DNA of 64,000 bases, taken from contig NZ_CAJZCD010000009.1 of assembly GCF_914768045.1 (NCBI RefSeq), forward strand, positions 1 to 64,000, given 5' to 3'. This stretch comes from Snodgrassella communis. Its GTDB lineage: Bacteria; Pseudomonadota; Gammaproteobacteria; Burkholderiales; Neisseriaceae. How positions within the stretch are numbered: position 1 is the first letter of the stretch; each line of letters starts with the position of its first letter. Below are positions 30,825 to 40,981 of this stretch, piece after piece. Below the pieces are notes generated by a model. That model worked only from the letters and a program-made list of their open reading frames with translations, searched no databases and was not told the DNA's origin. The translations under genes were made by a program, and so were the position numbers.

Positions 30825-31091
30825 TTACACATTGCGCGCTTTTTCAATCAGCTCTGTTACAACCCAGCTTTTGGTTTTTGACAATGGGCGACCTTCAGAA
30901 ATGACAACAACGTCACCAATACCATATTGGTTCTGCTCATCATGTGCATGGATTTTGGTAGAACGGCGAATCACTTTGCCATACAGCGGGTGTTTTACCT
31001 TACGCTCTACCAATACGGTTACGGTTTTATCCATTTTGTCGCTCACGACTTTGCCCTGCAAAGTACGTACGTTTTTAGCTTCAGTCATCAT
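30825..31091 (-). CDS. rpsQ: 30S ribosomal protein S17
   Basis: Primary 16S rRNA-binding protein with an OB fold. At 88 aa it contains [45 protein letters not shown] and ends in [18 protein letters not shown]. Its ATG overlaps the rpmC stop by four bases (ATGA). It is the last gene of the S10 segment before the structured gap. Confidence 0.98.
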   Translation of the reverse strand: MMTEAKNVRTLQGKVVSDKMDKTVTVLVERKVKHPLYGKVIRRSTKIHAHDEQNQYGIGDVVVISEGRPLSKTKSWVVTELIEKARNV

Positions 31092-31279
31092 TCACCATCC
31101 TTCTGGTGCAAAATGGTTTTTACACGAGCAATATTACGACGCACTTTTTTCAGCTCACTGTTCTTACCCAGCTGGCCGGTGGCATGCTGCATACGCAATC
31201 CAAACTGCGCTTTCAACAGACCAACCAGTTCTTCGTTTAACTGCTCAACAGATTTGTCTTTCAATTCACTGGTTTTCAT
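31088..31279 (-). CDS. rpmC: 50S ribosomal protein L29
   Basis: A 63-aa helical-hairpin protein near the exit tunnel, where it contributes to the trigger factor and SRP docking area. Sequence: [20 protein letters not shown] with [13 protein letters not shown] at the end. Start and stop are within one base of rplP and overlap rpsQ by four bases, so translation is coupled. Confidence 0.97.
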   Translation of the reverse strand: MKTSELKDKSVEQLNEELVGLLKAQFGLRMQHATGQLGKNSELKKVRRNIARVKTILHQKDGE

Positions 31280-31695
31280 TATTGACCTACCTGGCGTTTA
31301 ACAAATACGGTCTGAATCGGCAATTTGGCAGCAGCCAGCTCAAAAGCCTGACGTGCCAAAGTTTCATCTACACCGTCCATTTCGTAGAGCATTTTGCCCG
31401 GCTGGATTTCGGCAATGTAATATTCCACATTACCTTTACCGCCACCCATACGCACCTGAATTGGTTTTTCAGTGATAGGTTTATCTGGGAATACACGAAT
31501 CCAGATACGACCACCACGTTTAATGTGACGTGTCATCGCACGACGTGCTGCCTCAATCTGGCGCGCAGTCAGACGACCACGACCCACAGCTTTCAGACCA
31601 AAATCACCAAAGCTGACTTTATTGCCACGAGTAGCAATACCGGTGTTGCGGCCTTTTTGCTGTTTGCGGTATTTCATTCTAGTTGGCTGCAGCAT
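31279..31695 (-). CDS. rplP: 50S ribosomal protein L16
   Basis: Large-subunit protein that positions A-site tRNA. The start ATG 31695 ([19 protein letters not shown]) is the family's conserved N-terminus and gives 138 aa; the reading frame stays open to 31755, but the extra 20 codons lie inside rpsC and are not family sequence. The gene overlaps the rpsC 3' end by 17 bases. Confidence 0.97.
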   Translation of the reverse strand: MLQPTRMKYRKQQKGRNTGIATRGNKVSFGDFGLKAVGRGRLTARQIEAARRAMTRHIKRGGRIWIRVFPDKPITEKPIQVRMGGGKGNVEYYIAEIQPGKMLYEMDGVDETLARQAFELAAAKLPIQTVFVKRQVGQ

Positions 31696-32383
31696 TTCGA
31701 CCACCTGCCTTTCTGCTGTGTTTCTTGTCCTGTTCCGGCTTAGCCTGAATTTCACCCGGTGTCAATTCACCTTTGTAAACCCAGACTTTGATACCGATGA
31801 TGCCATATGTAGTTTTGGCTTCGCTAGTTGCGTAGTCAACATTGGCACGCAGGGTATGCAAGGGTACACGACCTTCACGATACCACTCGGTGCGAGCAAT
31901 TTCGATACCGTTCAAACGACCAGAAGACATGATTTTAATGCCTTTAGCACCAACGCGCATGGCATTTTGCATAGCACGTTTCATGGCACGGCGAAACATT
32001 ACACGTTTTTCCAGCTGTGCAGCGATATTGTCGGCAATGATTTGCGCATCGATTTCCGGTTTGCGGATTTCTTCGATGTTGACATGTACCGGCACACCCA
32101 TGATTTTCTGCAAATCACGTTTTAATACTTCAATGTCTTCGCCTTTTTTACCAATTACAATCCCTGGACGAGCACTATAAATGGTAATACGTGCAGATTT
32201 AGCCGGACGTTCAATTACAACACGACCAACAGAAGCATTAGCCAGACGTTTACGCAAAAAATTACGTACGTCGATATCTTCTTTTAGCACTTTGGAAAAG
32301 TCGCCACTTTTGGCAAACCACTTGGAAGACCAATCTTTATTCACTGCCAGGCGAAAGCCTGTAGGGTTAATTTTTTGTCCCAT
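31679..32383 (-). CDS. rpsC: 30S ribosomal protein S3
   Basis: Head protein of the 30S subunit that lines the mRNA entry tunnel. The 234-aa sequence has the N-terminal [24 protein letters not shown], the KH domain around [20 protein letters not shown], and the C-terminal region [36 protein letters not shown]-like (here [14 protein letters not shown]...). The last 15 residues are polar and variable. Confidence 0.97.
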   Translation of the reverse strand: MGQKINPTGFRLAVNKDWSSKWFAKSGDFSKVLKEDIDVRNFLRKRLANASVGRVVIERPAKSARITIYSARPGIVIGKKGEDIEVLKRDLQKIMGVPVHVNIEEIRKPEIDAQIIADNIAAQLEKRVMFRRAMKRAMQNAMRVGAKGIKIMSSGRLNGIEIARTEWYREGRVPLHTLRANVDYATSEAKTTYGIIGIKVWVYKGELTPGEIQAKPEQDKKHSRKAGGRNAAAN

Positions 32384-32392
32384 CGCTTTTCC

Positions 32393-32722
32393 TTAGTTGC
32401 CCACAATCACGTTGATGTGACAAGTTTGTTTCTCAATGCGATTACCACGACCTTTGGCGCGTGCCTGAAAACGTTTCAGACTTGGACCTTTGTCGACATA
32501 GATGGTAACCACTTTCAATTCGTCGATATCGGCACCTTCGTTATGCTCGGCATTAGCCACAGCAGATTCCAGTACCTTTTTGATCAACTCAGCACCTTTT
32601 TTCGGGCTGAATGTCAGAATATTCAACGCTTGGGCAATATCTTTGCCACGCACCAGATCAGCAACCAGACGGGCTTTTTGCGCAGAAATGCGGGCATTTT
32701 TATGTTGTGCACTAACTCTCAT
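32393..32722 (-). CDS. rplV: 50S ribosomal protein L22
   Basis: Its long beta-hairpin lines the peptide exit tunnel and is a known macrolide-resistance locus. At 109 aa it contains [29 protein letters not shown] and the C-terminal [29 protein letters not shown]. It lies between rpsS and rpsC. Confidence 0.98.
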   Translation of the reverse strand: MRVSAQHKNARISAQKARLVADLVRGKDIAQALNILTFSPKKGAELIKKVLESAVANAEHNEGADIDELKVVTIYVDKGPSLKRFQARAKGRGNRIEKQTCHINVIVGN

Positions 32723-32732
32723 GTTTTATCCC

Positions 32733-33008
32733 TTATTTTTTAGCCTTCTTATCAGCCAGATGGCCTTTGAAGGTACGGGTCAATGAGAACTCACCTAATT
32801 TGTGGCCAACCATATTGTCGCTGATGAAAACTGGCACGTGGGTACGGCCGTTGTGTACAGCAATGGTCAAACCGATAAAATCAGGCAGAATAGTGGAACG
32901 ACGTGACCAGGTTTTAATCGGGCGCTTGTCGTTAGTAGCACGAGCCGCATCGACTTTTTTCAGTAAATGCAGGTCGACATATGGGCCTTTTTTTAATGAA
33001 CGAGCCAT
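32733..33008 (-). CDS. rpsS: 30S ribosomal protein S19
   Basis: Head protein that pairs with S13 near tRNA. The 91-aa sequence [24 protein letters not shown] continues through [41 protein letters not shown], all family standard. Five bases separate it from rplB. Confidence 0.98.
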   Translation of the reverse strand: MARSLKKGPYVDLHLLKKVDAARATNDKRPIKTWSRRSTILPDFIGLTIAVHNGRTHVPVFISDNMVGHKLGEFSLTRTFKGHLADKKAKK

Positions 33009-33013
33009 ATCAG

Positions 33014-33850
33014 TTAACCTTTATTTGAGTAACGGCGGCGAACAATCATATTGTTCGTGCGTTTATTACGACGAGTACGATAACCTTTGGTCGGTGTACC
33101 CCATGGACTAACAGGTTCACGAGCTTCACCAGTACGACCTTCACCACCACCATGTGGGTGATCAACCGGGTTCATTACCACACCACGTACAGTAGGACGG
33201 ATACCGCGCCAGCGTTTAGCACCGGCTTTACCCAGTTTTTGCAGGCTTTGTTCTTCGTTGCCTACTTCGCCAATAGTGGCACGGCAGTCAACATGGATTT
33301 TACGTACTTCACCAGAACGCAGACGCAGCTGGGCATATACACCTTCTTTAGCCAACAGTACGGCAGATGCGCCAGCTGAGCGGGCAATCTGTGCACCTTT
33401 ACCTGGTTTCATTTCGATACAGTGGAGCGTTGTACCAACCGGAATATTGCGAATTGGCAGATTATTACCAGCTTTAATCGCAGCTTCAGAACCGGAAACC
33501 AGCACAGCACCTACTTGCACATTGCGTGGAGCAATGATGTAACGGCGTTCACCATCTGTAAAGCACAACAGAGCAATGTGTGCAGTACGGTTTGGGTCAT
33601 ACTCAATGCGTTCTACTTTGGCAGCAATACCGTCTTTATCGTTACGTTTGAAGTCTACAACACGGTAATGGTGTTTATGGCCACCACCTTTATGACGAGT
33701 GGTAATCCGTCCACCGTGGTTACGACCAGCGGTTGAAGATTGTTTTTCCAATAATGGTGCATATGGCGCACCTTTGTGCAAACCTTCTGTTACCACGCGT
33801 ACCATGCCGCGACGGCCAGCAGAAGTCGGCTTCATTTTAACAATAGCCAT
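33014..33850 (-). CDS. rplB: 50S ribosomal protein L2
   Basis: Large-subunit protein essential for subunit association and peptidyl transferase centre integrity. At 278 aa it has [24 protein letters not shown], the [21 protein letters not shown] segment, and the signature [29 protein letters not shown], including the conserved His used in activity studies. Confidence 0.98.
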   Translation of the reverse strand: MAIVKMKPTSAGRRGMVRVVTEGLHKGAPYAPLLEKQSSTAGRNHGGRITTRHKGGGHKHHYRVVDFKRNDKDGIAAKVERIEYDPNRTAHIALLCFTDGERRYIIAPRNVQVGAVLVSGSEAAIKAGNNLPIRNIPVGTTLHCIEMKPGKGAQIARSAGASAVLLAKEGVYAQLRLRSGEVRKIHVDCRATIGEVGNEEQSLQKLGKAGAKRWRGIRPTVRGVVMNPVDHPHGGGEGRTGEAREPVSPWGTPTKGYRTRRNKRTNNMIVRRRYSNKG

Positions 33851-33855
33851 AGTGC

Positions 33856-34170
33856 TTATTCCTTATCTGCAGAAGCGGCAGCAGATTCGATATCCAGCTC
33901 CTGACCAGCCGCCAGGCTGACATAAGCTTTTTTCACATCACTGCGCTTACCGATGGTACGGCCAAAACGTTTATTTTTACCTTTAATGATGGTAGTGGCT
34001 ACAGAATCCACTTTCACATTAAATAACACCTCCACAGCAGCTTTGATTTCCTGTTTGGTGGCATTTGGCAATACTTTAAACGTCATCTGGTTGCGTTTTT
34101 CAGCCAGCATGTTGCTTTTTTCAGTCACAACAGGAGCCAAGAGCACTTGCATTAAACGTTGTTGATTCAT
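33856..34170 (-). CDS. rplW: 50S ribosomal protein L23
   Basis: Exit-tunnel protein and docking site for trigger factor and SRP. Start ATG 34170 ([28 protein letters not shown]) forms an ATGA overlap with rplD and has GGAG eight bases upstream; an ATG two codons earlier lies too close to that site. This gives 104 aa. The C-terminus is a short Ala/Ser/acidic tail. Confidence 0.96.
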   Translation of the reverse strand: MNQQRLMQVLLAPVVTEKSNMLAEKRNQMTFKVLPNATKQEIKAAVEVLFNVKVDSVATTIIKGKNKRFGRTIGKRSDVKKAYVSLAAGQELDIESAAASADKE

Positions 34171-34787
34171 ACCCATTGCTCCTCAAGTTGTGCAACTGCT
34201 GCTTTGGTAAGCACTACTTTCTTAAAGCGTAACAGATTGTACGGATCAGTTTGTTGTGCTTCTAAAACCAATACATTCGGCAGGTTGCGGCTAGACAAGT
34301 ATACGTTTTCATCCAGCTGTTTGGTGATGAACAAGACTTGTTCCATACCCAGATTTTTTACCTGTTCGGCAAATGCTTTGGTTTTCGGCGTAGCAGCAGA
34401 TAATTCATCAATAACAAACAGGCGTTCGTCACGTACCAGCTGAGACAAGATAGCCGCCATACCTGCACGGTACATCTTACGATTTACTTTCTGGGTAAAA
34501 TTTTCATCTGGTTTATTTGGGAACGCACGACCACCACTGCGCCACAGCGGAGAAGATGTCATACCAGAACGGGCACGGCCAGTTCCTTTCTGACGCCATG
34601 GTTTTTTAGTGGAATGTTTTACTTCGGCACGAGTCAACTGTGAACGGTTACCGGAGCGGGCATTAGCCAGAAAAGCAGTAACCAGCTGGTGAACCAGATC
34701 TTCATTGTATTCACGTGCAAACAATGCATCAGAAGCAGCAACAGCACCTGCTACCTGACCTTGGGCATCAATTAATTTCAGTTCCAT
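34167..34787 (-). CDS. rplD: 50S ribosomal protein L4
   Basis: Tunnel-wall protein. In E. coli it is also the transcriptional and translational repressor of the S10 operon. The 206-aa sequence includes [37 protein letters not shown], the loop reaching the tunnel. Its ATG shares one base with the rplC stop (TAATG). Whether L4 regulates the leader upstream of rplC here is open. Confidence 0.97.
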   Translation of the reverse strand: MELKLIDAQGQVAGAVAASDALFAREYNEDLVHQLVTAFLANARSGNRSQLTRAEVKHSTKKPWRQKGTGRARSGMTSSPLWRSGGRAFPNKPDENFTQKVNRKMYRAGMAAILSQLVRDERLFVIDELSAATPKTKAFAEQVKNLGMEQVLFITKQLDENVYLSSRNLPNVLVLEAQQTDPYNLLRFKKVVLTKAAVAQLEEQWV

Positions 34788-35431
34788 TACGCACCTACCT
34801 TCACGCTCGGACGCACGACAACGTCGCTGTTAACCGCACCGGGCACTGCACCTTTCACCAGCAACAGCTGACGTTCGGTATCTACGCGTACGATTTCCAG
34901 ATTCTGAATGGTGGATTTAACGTTGCCGTACTGACCAGCCATACGTTTACCTGGGAATACACGACCCGGATCCTGTGCCATACCGGTTGAACCTGGTACG
35001 CGATGAGAACGGGAGTTACCGTGAGAAGCACGTTGAGAACCAAAATTGTGACGTTTGATGGTGCCAGAAAAGCCTTTACCCTTGCTGGTACCAGTGACAT
35101 CAATCAACTGACCTGCTGCAAAAATGCCGACATTAATTTCAGCACCAACAGACAATTCAGCCAATTTTTCTTCAGAAACAGCAAATTCTACTAAGCCTCG
35201 ACCAGCTTCAACACCAGCTTTGGCAAAGTGACCTGCCTGCGCCTTGCTTACGCGATTGGCTTTTTTCTGACCGAAAGTCACCTGTACGGCAGTGTAGCCG
35301 TCGGTAGCTTCGGATTTGAGTTGAGTGACGCGATTAGCAGACATATCCAGTACAGTTACCGGAACTGAAGCGCCGTTCTCATCGAACACACGCGTCATGC
35401 CTACTTTGCGCCCAACCAGACCTAAAGTCAT
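34787..35431 (-). CDS. rplC: 50S ribosomal protein L3
   Basis: One of the two proteins that start 50S assembly, reaching the peptidyl transferase centre. At 214 aa it begins [20 protein letters not shown] and carries [34 protein letters not shown]. It is the first gene of the operon here, with an AAGGA site seven bases before ATG. In most bacteria rpsJ (S10) comes directly before it; here the upstream sequence is a 257-bp gap and then rsgA. Confidence 0.97.
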   Translation of the reverse strand: MTLGLVGRKVGMTRVFDENGASVPVTVLDMSANRVTQLKSEATDGYTAVQVTFGQKKANRVSKAQAGHFAKAGVEAGRGLVEFAVSEEKLAELSVGAEINVGIFAAGQLIDVTGTSKGKGFSGTIKRHNFGSQRASHGNSRSHRVPGSTGMAQDPGRVFPGKRMAGQYGNVKSTIQNLEIVRVDTERQLLLVKGAVPGAVNSDVVVRPSVKVGA

Positions 35432-35490
35432 AGTTATTTCCTTTTATAAAGGGACCAATTACGATTGATTGGCCTCGCACAAATAAAGAA

Positions 35491-35515
35491 TCTTGCCGAT
35501 ATAAAATCGGCAAGA
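35491..35515 (-). promoter_or_regulatory. Hairpin at the predicted 5' end of the ribosomal operon mRNA
   Basis: A perfect 10-bp stem, TCTTGCCGAT/ATCGGCAAGA, with a 5-base AT loop. It begins at or within one or two bases of the start site expected from the promoter at 35521-35550. The minus strand continues ATTCTTTATTTG. It may stabilise the mRNA 5' end, act as an attenuator, or end transcription arriving from rsgA. Confidence 0.6.
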
Positions 35516-35520
35516 TGGCG

Positions 35521-35550
35521 ATAGTATCATGTTTATTCTGCATGAATCAA
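35521..35550 (-). promoter_or_regulatory. Promoter for the rplC-rplQ ribosomal cluster
   Basis: On the minus strand TTGATT (35545-35550) and TACTAT (35521-35526) are spaced 18 bp apart, and TG precedes the -10 by one base (extended -10). The start would fall at about 35514-35516, giving a leader of about 85 nt before the rplC ATG. It is read by eye; no other match as good was seen in the gap. Confidence 0.6.
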
Positions 35551-35688
35551 TTTTTATGCCAATAAAGCACGGATTTTTAGACAAAAAAACAACGCCTATG
35601 CTTTACATATGACGGCTTGTGTATTTTTTAGATATTTCCGCCATTTATATATATTTGATACCAGTTTACTTTTTCTTTTAACAAACTT

Positions 35689-36573
35689 TTATTTAGTTAA
35701 TTCATTAGTGATATTTTGCAGAAATTGCAGCCGCTCTGGTTTCAGTTTTCCATCGGCCACAGCCAACTTAAGGGCACAGTCTGGTTCCTGCCGATGAGTG
35801 CAGTTATGAAAACGGCACTGCCCAATATATTGGCGCATATCGGGGAAATAATGCAGTAAGTCGCTTACCTGTAAATGATGCAAACCAAATGCCTGCAAAC
35901 CGGGAGAATCGATAAGCTGGCTGTGTGCGTCCAGATCATACAGCTGTGCATGAGTGGTAGTATGACGGCCGGAATCCAGTGCCGCCGAAATGGTACCTAC
36001 CCGTGCCTGCTCATCGCCCAGCAATGCATTGGTTAATGTCGATTTACCCATACCAGACTGGCCTAACAAAATTGCACATTCCCCCTGCAAATGCTGGCGC
36101 AGTGCAGCCACCTCACACAAAGCACTGATATTTATCACCTTATAACCTAGATCTTGATAAAACATCAGTTTTTCCAGCCACTGTGCATTCTGAGGTAAAT
36201 CTGCCTTGTTTAATACAATTAGCGGTGATATGTTTGCCGCTTCTGCGGCCAGCAATGCACGTTGTAATAATAATTCACTTGGAGTGGGTACAGCAGCCAG
36301 TACGATTAACATCAGCGTTACATTGGCAGCAATGAGCTTGCTGCGCGTGGCATCCTGACGATAAAGCAGACTACGTCGTGGCAAACAATCCTCAATCACA
36401 GCCTGCTGCTGATTGATATGCCCGATGAGAACTTCATCACCACAGGCAAAATCAATTCTTTTTTTGCGGGTAGTGGCTTCGTAAGTTTTACCAGCAGGTG
36501 TACGCACCATAAAGCGCCGCCCAAAACTGGTGATAATCTGCGCCGTCAATAACTCATTCATTTGCTGCACCAT
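35689..36573 (-). CDS. rsgA: Ribosome small-subunit GTPase RsgA
   Basis: Circularly permuted GTPase that checks late 30S maturation and releases RbfA. The order of motifs shows the permutation: G4 NKAD at 122-125, then G1 GQSGMGKS at 171-178, then G3 DSPG at 222-225. An OB fold precedes them, and a zinc finger follows with Cys253, Cys258, His260 and Cys266. At 294 aa it is normal. It lies two bases after an M48 protease gene, so the two are co-transcribed. Its 3' end faces the ribosomal operon promoter. Confidence 0.95.
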   Translation of the reverse strand: MVQQMNELLTAQIITSFGRRFMVRTPAGKTYEATTRKKRIDFACGDEVLIGHINQQQAVIEDCLPRRSLLYRQDATRSKLIAANVTLMLIVLAAVPTPSELLLQRALLAAEAANISPLIVLNKADLPQNAQWLEKLMFYQDLGYKVINISALCEVAALRQHLQGECAILLGQSGMGKSTLTNALLGDEQARVGTISAALDSGRHTTTHAQLYDLDAHSQLIDSPGLQAFGLHHLQVSDLLHYFPDMRQYIGQCRFHNCTHRQEPDCALKLAVADGKLKPERLQFLQNITNELTK

Positions 36574-36575
36574 AC

Positions 36576-37862
36576 TTAATCTGCCTTTGTGGCTGTCTGC
36601 AATGCAGCAATGCGCTCCCGTGCACCCGGATGTGAATCATAAAAGCGCGAATACCAAACATCGCTAACCAGACTGGCTGCATTAGTGCGATAAAGTTTGG
36701 TTAAAGCCAGAATTAAATCATTACCATTAGCATGCTTTGCCGCAAATCGATCGGCCTCAAATTCATTTTTGCGCGATAATACACTAGCCAAAGGTGAAAA
36801 CGGGAAGGTAAAAACAGGCAGCACCAGCATAAATAACAATAAAGCCATAGCATTGCTGGGTTCATGTACACCCAAACCAAGATAAAAGCCTGACTGTGGC
36901 AATAACCAGCCTAATACAGCGAATACGATCAACGCCAGTATAAAAGTGACAATCATTTGTTTGAATACATGTTTGTGGGCAAAATGCCCTAACTCATGCG
37001 CCAGAACTGCCTCAACTTCGCTTGTTTGCATATCTTTCAGCAAAGTATCAAAAAATACAATGCGTTTGTGTTTCCCCAGACCTGTAAAATAAGCATTACC
37101 ATGCCCGCTGCGTTTGGAACCATCCATAACGAAAATACCGTCACTATGAAAACCAGTGCGTTGCAACAGGTTTTCGATTCGTGTGCGTAATATCTCATCT
37201 TTTAATGGTTCAAATTTATTGAAAAGCGGAGCAATCCATTTGGGAAATGCCCACATCAGTAATAAAGAAAAAATCACCCATACCAGCCACACAGCCAGCC
37301 ACCAAGCACCGCCAAACCAGTGTGCCGCAATCAGGGTGCGCATCAGCAACAGGATAATATACAGTAAAGGTAAACCAACAATAATAGCTAACAGGCAACC
37401 CTTGAACTGATCAGCAAAAAACGTGGCCATTGTCATTTTGTTAAAGCCAAATTTAGCTTCCAGACGAAAACTGCGATACCAAGCCATGGGCCAGCCCAGA
37501 ATCATATTAACCAATACAAATAGACCAATAAGCACCATTCCCTGAGCAATATCATAATGTACCCATACTCGACTTAGCCGCGTCAGCAAATCCAGCCCAC
37601 CGCCAAGGGTGAACAACAGCAATAACAATGCCTGAAACACAATTTCATAGCGTGCCAGACGTTGTTTGGCCAAAGTATAATCTGCCGCTTTTTGATGCTC
37701 TTTCAGTGTTACACTTTGTGCAAAGGCCACTGGTACATGGCTACGATGCGCCAACACAGCCTTGCTCTGGCGCACAGACAAATATAGCTGACCACATGTA
37801 CTACATATAAAAAAGAGTAAAAACAGCATATAAACTGTTTGGGCAGAAAGATAAAATGCCAT
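36576..37862 (-). CDS. M48-family membrane zinc metalloprotease (Ste24-like)
   Basis: Inner-membrane metalloendopeptidase of 428 aa. The N-terminal half holds the M48 multi-helix membrane domain. The zinc motif HELGHFAHKH (HExxH) follows DMQTSEVEAVLA, and the third ligand is in NEFEADRFAAKHAN. The FYDSHPGARERIAAL end is typical of bacterial Ste24/CAAX-protease homologues. Bacterial members are thought to work in membrane protein quality control; the substrate is unknown. It is the first gene of a pair with rsgA (2-bp gap). Confidence 0.88.
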   Translation of the reverse strand: MAFYLSAQTVYMLFLLFFICSTCGQLYLSVRQSKAVLAHRSHVPVAFAQSVTLKEHQKAADYTLAKQRLARYEIVFQALLLLLFTLGGGLDLLTRLSRVWVHYDIAQGMVLIGLFVLVNMILGWPMAWYRSFRLEAKFGFNKMTMATFFADQFKGCLLAIIVGLPLLYIILLLMRTLIAAHWFGGAWWLAVWLVWVIFSLLLMWAFPKWIAPLFNKFEPLKDEILRTRIENLLQRTGFHSDGIFVMDGSKRSGHGNAYFTGLGKHKRIVFFDTLLKDMQTSEVEAVLAHELGHFAHKHVFKQMIVTFILALIVFAVLGWLLPQSGFYLGLGVHEPSNAMALLLFMLVLPVFTFPFSPLASVLSRKNEFEADRFAAKHANGNDLILALTKLYRTNAASLVSDVWYSRFYDSHPGARERIAALQTATKAD

Positions 37863-38230
37863 ATTAAGAATACACTATGCTTGAAAACAATAATTGTAGC
37901 GGAGTTTATCCATTACTGGTTAATAAAGCTGTAACCTAATAGTCGATGGTCTGACAAATATCACCACAATTAGCGGTATTAATAATGATGCACTCTGCCT
38001 AAATATTGTCTTGTGGCAATACTAAATACCGCTTACCTCAAACTGATAAAATAATCTTTGTAGATAGCCTTTATACAAACTCTCCTGTTTTGTCTATTCC
38101 AGTTTATCTTCTATTAAAACGATTACTGCAACTTAATTGATGGCATATTTACAGGTAAAAATCAGGTTAAACTATCAGCCACAACAGAAAAAAGCTAAAA
38201 TGATATTTTATTATTAAGCAGAATTGAGAT
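37863..38230. other. Divergent intergenic region, M48 protease / orn
   Basis: A 368-bp AT-rich gap between two divergently transcribed genes. It must contain both promoters. I saw no tRNA, strong hairpin or short gene with a ribosome-binding site in it. Confidence 0.6.
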
Positions 38231-38779
38231 ATGCAAAACGCTAAAAATCTTGCTTGGCTGGACATGGAAATGACTGGGTTAAATCCAGATACTGACCGGA
38301 TTATAGAAGTTGCCATGATTATTACTGATAGCGATCTGAATGTACTGGCACAGTCTGAAGTACTGGTTGTTCACCAACCTGACAGTATTATTGATCATAT
38401 GGATAAATGGAATACGGCTACCCATACCCGTACCGGTCTGGTGGATAAAGTAAAAGCATCTACCCTGACCGAAGCCGAGGCTGAAGAAAAATTACTGGCC
38501 TTTATCAGCGAATGGATACCAGAAAGAACTTCACCAATGTGTGGCAACTCCATTCATCAGGATCGTCGCTTTATGGTGCGCTACATGCCACGACTGGAAG
38601 CTTACTTCCACTATCGTAATCTAGATGTATCAACACTCAAGGAATTGGCAAAACGCTGGAATCCTACCGTTGCCAAAGGCATTAGCAAAAAAGGTGCGCA
38701 TCAGGCTCTGGATGATATCAAAGAAAGTATTGAGGAAATGGCCTATTACCGCGAACATTTCTTAACAATATCCGCCTGA
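38231..38779 (+). CDS. orn: Oligoribonuclease
   Basis: 3'-5' exonuclease that degrades RNA dinucleotides and other very short RNAs, including pGpG from cyclic-di-GMP breakdown. DEDDh residues are visible: [16 protein letters not shown] (Asp/Glu), [12 protein letters not shown] (Asp) and [15 protein letters not shown] (His/Asp). At 182 aa it is normal length. It is followed by pgi after about 45 bp. Confidence 0.97.
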   Translation: MQNAKNLAWLDMEMTGLNPDTDRIIEVAMIITDSDLNVLAQSEVLVVHQPDSIIDHMDKWNTATHTRTGLVDKVKASTLTEAEAEEKLLAFISEWIPERTSPMCGNSIHQDRRFMVRYMPRLEAYFHYRNLDVSTLKELAKRWNPTVAKGISKKGAHQALDDIKESIEEMAYYREHFLTISA

Positions 38780-38824
38780 TTTTGTATACTGCGTCATTAT
38801 TTTTTGCTGAAATCCAATCCAGTT

Positions 38825-40486
38825 ATGATGAACCCATCCTGCCCTATTAACCAGACAGCCATTTGGGCACAACTACATCAACACCAGCGTAGTACCCGTT
38901 TTTTGCATATGCGCGATTTATTCCGGCAACAGCCAAATCGTTTTGCGCAAATGCATGAACAACTAAACGGTCTATTATTCGATTACAGCAAAAATCGTAT
39001 CACTGAAGATACTCTGACATTATTAATTGAACTGGCAAATATTGCCGACGTGCGTGGCTGGACAGATAAGATGCGCCGTGGCGATAAAATCAATGTCAGT
39101 GAAAACCGTGCAGTACTGCATACAGCCCTCAGATTACCACCACATGCTGTCGTATATGTTGATGATCATAATATCGTACCTGATATTCATCATGAACTTG
39201 AACGTGCCTACTGCTTTGCCGAATCAGTGCGCAATGGTGAATACACAGGCGCTCATGGTGAGCGTATTACCGATATTATTAACATTGGCATTGGTGGTTC
39301 CCATCTTGGCCCGGAAATGGTCACACTGGCATTGCGTCCTTTTCAGCAGACTGGACTGAATATCCATTACGTTGCCAACGTTGATGGTGCTAATTTAATG
39401 CAGGTACTGGATACAGTTAATCCGGCCACAACCGTTTTCATTATTGCCAGCAAATCTTTCACCACACCTGAAACTTTGCTTAATGCGCAGACCGCGCGCA
39501 ACTGGTTTTTACAGCAAGGGATGAGCGAAGCAGATATCAGCCGTCATTTTATTGCGATTACCAGTGCCGTTGCTAAAGCACAAACCTTTGGCATCATTCC
39601 GGAACATATCTTTGCCATGTTCGACTGGGTGGGAGGCCGCTATTCTGTCTGGTCTACTATTGGCCTATCAGTAATTTGTGCCATTGGTAAAGAAAATTTC
39701 CAGAATTTTCTGGCAGGTGGGCGGGCAATGGACGAACATTTTTTTCATGCGCCTTTACGACACAATATCCCCGTCCTACTTGGCCTGATTGGCCTGTGGT
39801 ATCACACTTTTTATACCACCAGCAGCCACGCAATTATTCCTTATGATCATGGATTACGCCGTCTGGCTGCACACTTGCAACAACTGGATATGGAAAGCAA
39901 TGGTAAACAAGTAGGTCGTTATGGTGAACGACTAGATTTTGATACCGGTCCCATTATCTGGGGTGAAGAAGGCGTAAACTGCCAGCACGCCTTTTTCCAG
40001 CTACTTCATCAAGGCCCTCGCCTAATTTCTTCTGATTTTATTGTTCCGATTAACAGCTTTTACCACATCAGTACCCAGCATAAAGTTCTGGCAGCCAATG
40101 CCTTTGCCCAAACTGAAGCATTGATGCACGGCAAAACACTGGCAGAAGCATATGCAGAACTTATGCATCTGGACAATAAAAGCCGTGATATTATGGCACC
40201 TCAAAAAGTATTTCTCGGCAACCAGCCTTCTAATACACTATTATTAGACGAAATCAACCCATTTAATCTGGGCATGCTACTGGCTATGTATGAACATAAA
40301 GTATTTGTACAGGGCATAATTTGGGGCATTAACTCATTTGATCAATGGGGCGTAGAATACGGCAAAGTTCTGGCCAAAAATATTGAACCGGAGTTAAGCA
40401 CCAACAGCCCGCTACACCATGATGCTTCTACTAACGGCCTCATTGACTATTTTAGAAAACATCACCATGACACAAATCTTACTTGA
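38825..40486 (+). CDS. pgi: Glucose-6-phosphate isomerase
   Basis: Interconverts glucose-6-P and fructose-6-P. Signatures are visible: INIGIGGSHLGPEMV, FIIASKSFTTPETLLNAQTARNW, FDWVGGRYSVWSTIGLSV, GKQVGRYGERLDFDTGPIIWGEEGVNCQHAFFQLLHQG and FDQWGVEYGK. The frame opens at a TTG at 38804, but ATG 38825 (MNPSCPI after a double Met) gives 553 aa, normal for the family. It links sugar-phosphate pools to the nucleotide-sugar genes at the start of the window. The 3' end overlaps pncC by 20 bases. Confidence 0.95.
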   Translation: MMNPSCPINQTAIWAQLHQHQRSTRFLHMRDLFRQQPNRFAQMHEQLNGLLFDYSKNRITEDTLTLLIELANIADVRGWTDKMRRGDKINVSENRAVLHTALRLPPHAVVYVDDHNIVPDIHHELERAYCFAESVRNGEYTGAHGERITDIINIGIGGSHLGPEMVTLALRPFQQTGLNIHYVANVDGANLMQVLDTVNPATTVFIIASKSFTTPETLLNAQTARNWFLQQGMSEADISRHFIAITSAVAKAQTFGIIPEHIFAMFDWVGGRYSVWSTIGLSVICAIGKENFQNFLAGGRAMDEHFFHAPLRHNIPVLLGLIGLWYHTFYTTSSHAIIPYDHGLRRLAAHLQQLDMESNGKQVGRYGERLDFDTGPIIWGEEGVNCQHAFFQLLHQGPRLISSDFIVPINSFYHISTQHKVLAANAFAQTEALMHGKTLAEAYAELMHLDNKSRDIMAPQKVFLGNQPSNTLLLDEINPFNLGMLLAMYEHKVFVQGIIWGINSFDQWGVEYGKVLAKNIEPELSTNSPLHHDASTNGLIDYFRKHHHDTNLT

Positions 40487-40940
40487 TATCACCTCCAAAC
40501 TGAACACACTGGGGCATACCGTAACCTGCGCCGAATCGTGTACTAGTGGCCTGCTGGCTGCCGAGTTGACCCGCCTGCCGGGCAGTTCAAACTGGTTTAA
40601 TATGGGTTATATCACCTACAGTAATCAGGCCAAACAACAACTACTGAACGTTAACGATACAACCTTGCGTCACTATGGTGCTGTTAGTGAAGAATGTGTG
40701 CGCGAAATGGCACTGGGCGCACTGATTGATGCCAAGGCAAATTACGCTCTCTCCGTTTCCGGTATTGCCGGCCCAACTGGCGGCAGCGCTGAAAAGCCTG
40801 TCGGTACTGTGTGGTTCGGACTGGCAACCAAGCAACGCATCTGGGCAAAGCATCACCAGTTTAACGGTAACAGAGATATGATTCGGGCACAGGCAGTAGA
40901 ATATGCATTACGTTTTTTACGTCAATATTTATACCGTTAA
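40467..40940 (+). CDS. pncC: Nicotinamide-nucleotide amidohydrolase (CinA C-terminal family)
   Basis: Deamidates NMN to nicotinate mononucleotide in pyridine-nucleotide salvage. The stand-alone CinA C-terminal domain of 157 aa shows LGHTVTCAESCTSGLLAAELTRLPGSS, GYITYSNQAKQQLL, GAVSEECVREMALGA and SVSGIAGPTGGSAEKPVGTVW. Start ATG 40467 matches family N-termini; the upstream part of the frame lies within pgi. It overlaps pgi by 20 bases, and NadD in this window uses its product. Confidence 0.92.
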   Translation: MTQILLDITSKLNTLGHTVTCAESCTSGLLAAELTRLPGSSNWFNMGYITYSNQAKQQLLNVNDTTLRHYGAVSEECVREMALGALIDAKANYALSVSGIAGPTGGSAEKPVGTVWFGLATKQRIWAKHHQFNGNRDMIRAQAVEYALRFLRQYLYR

Positions 40941-40981
40941 ACAGAAATATACTCAGACAGAAGAAATAGAACAGACAAAAT

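Noticed and set aside
30832-31743. Long plus-strand frame of 303 codons
   Set aside because: It runs antisense to rpsQ, rpmC and rplP, whose sequences are unmistakable, and has no domain or ribosome-binding site of its own.
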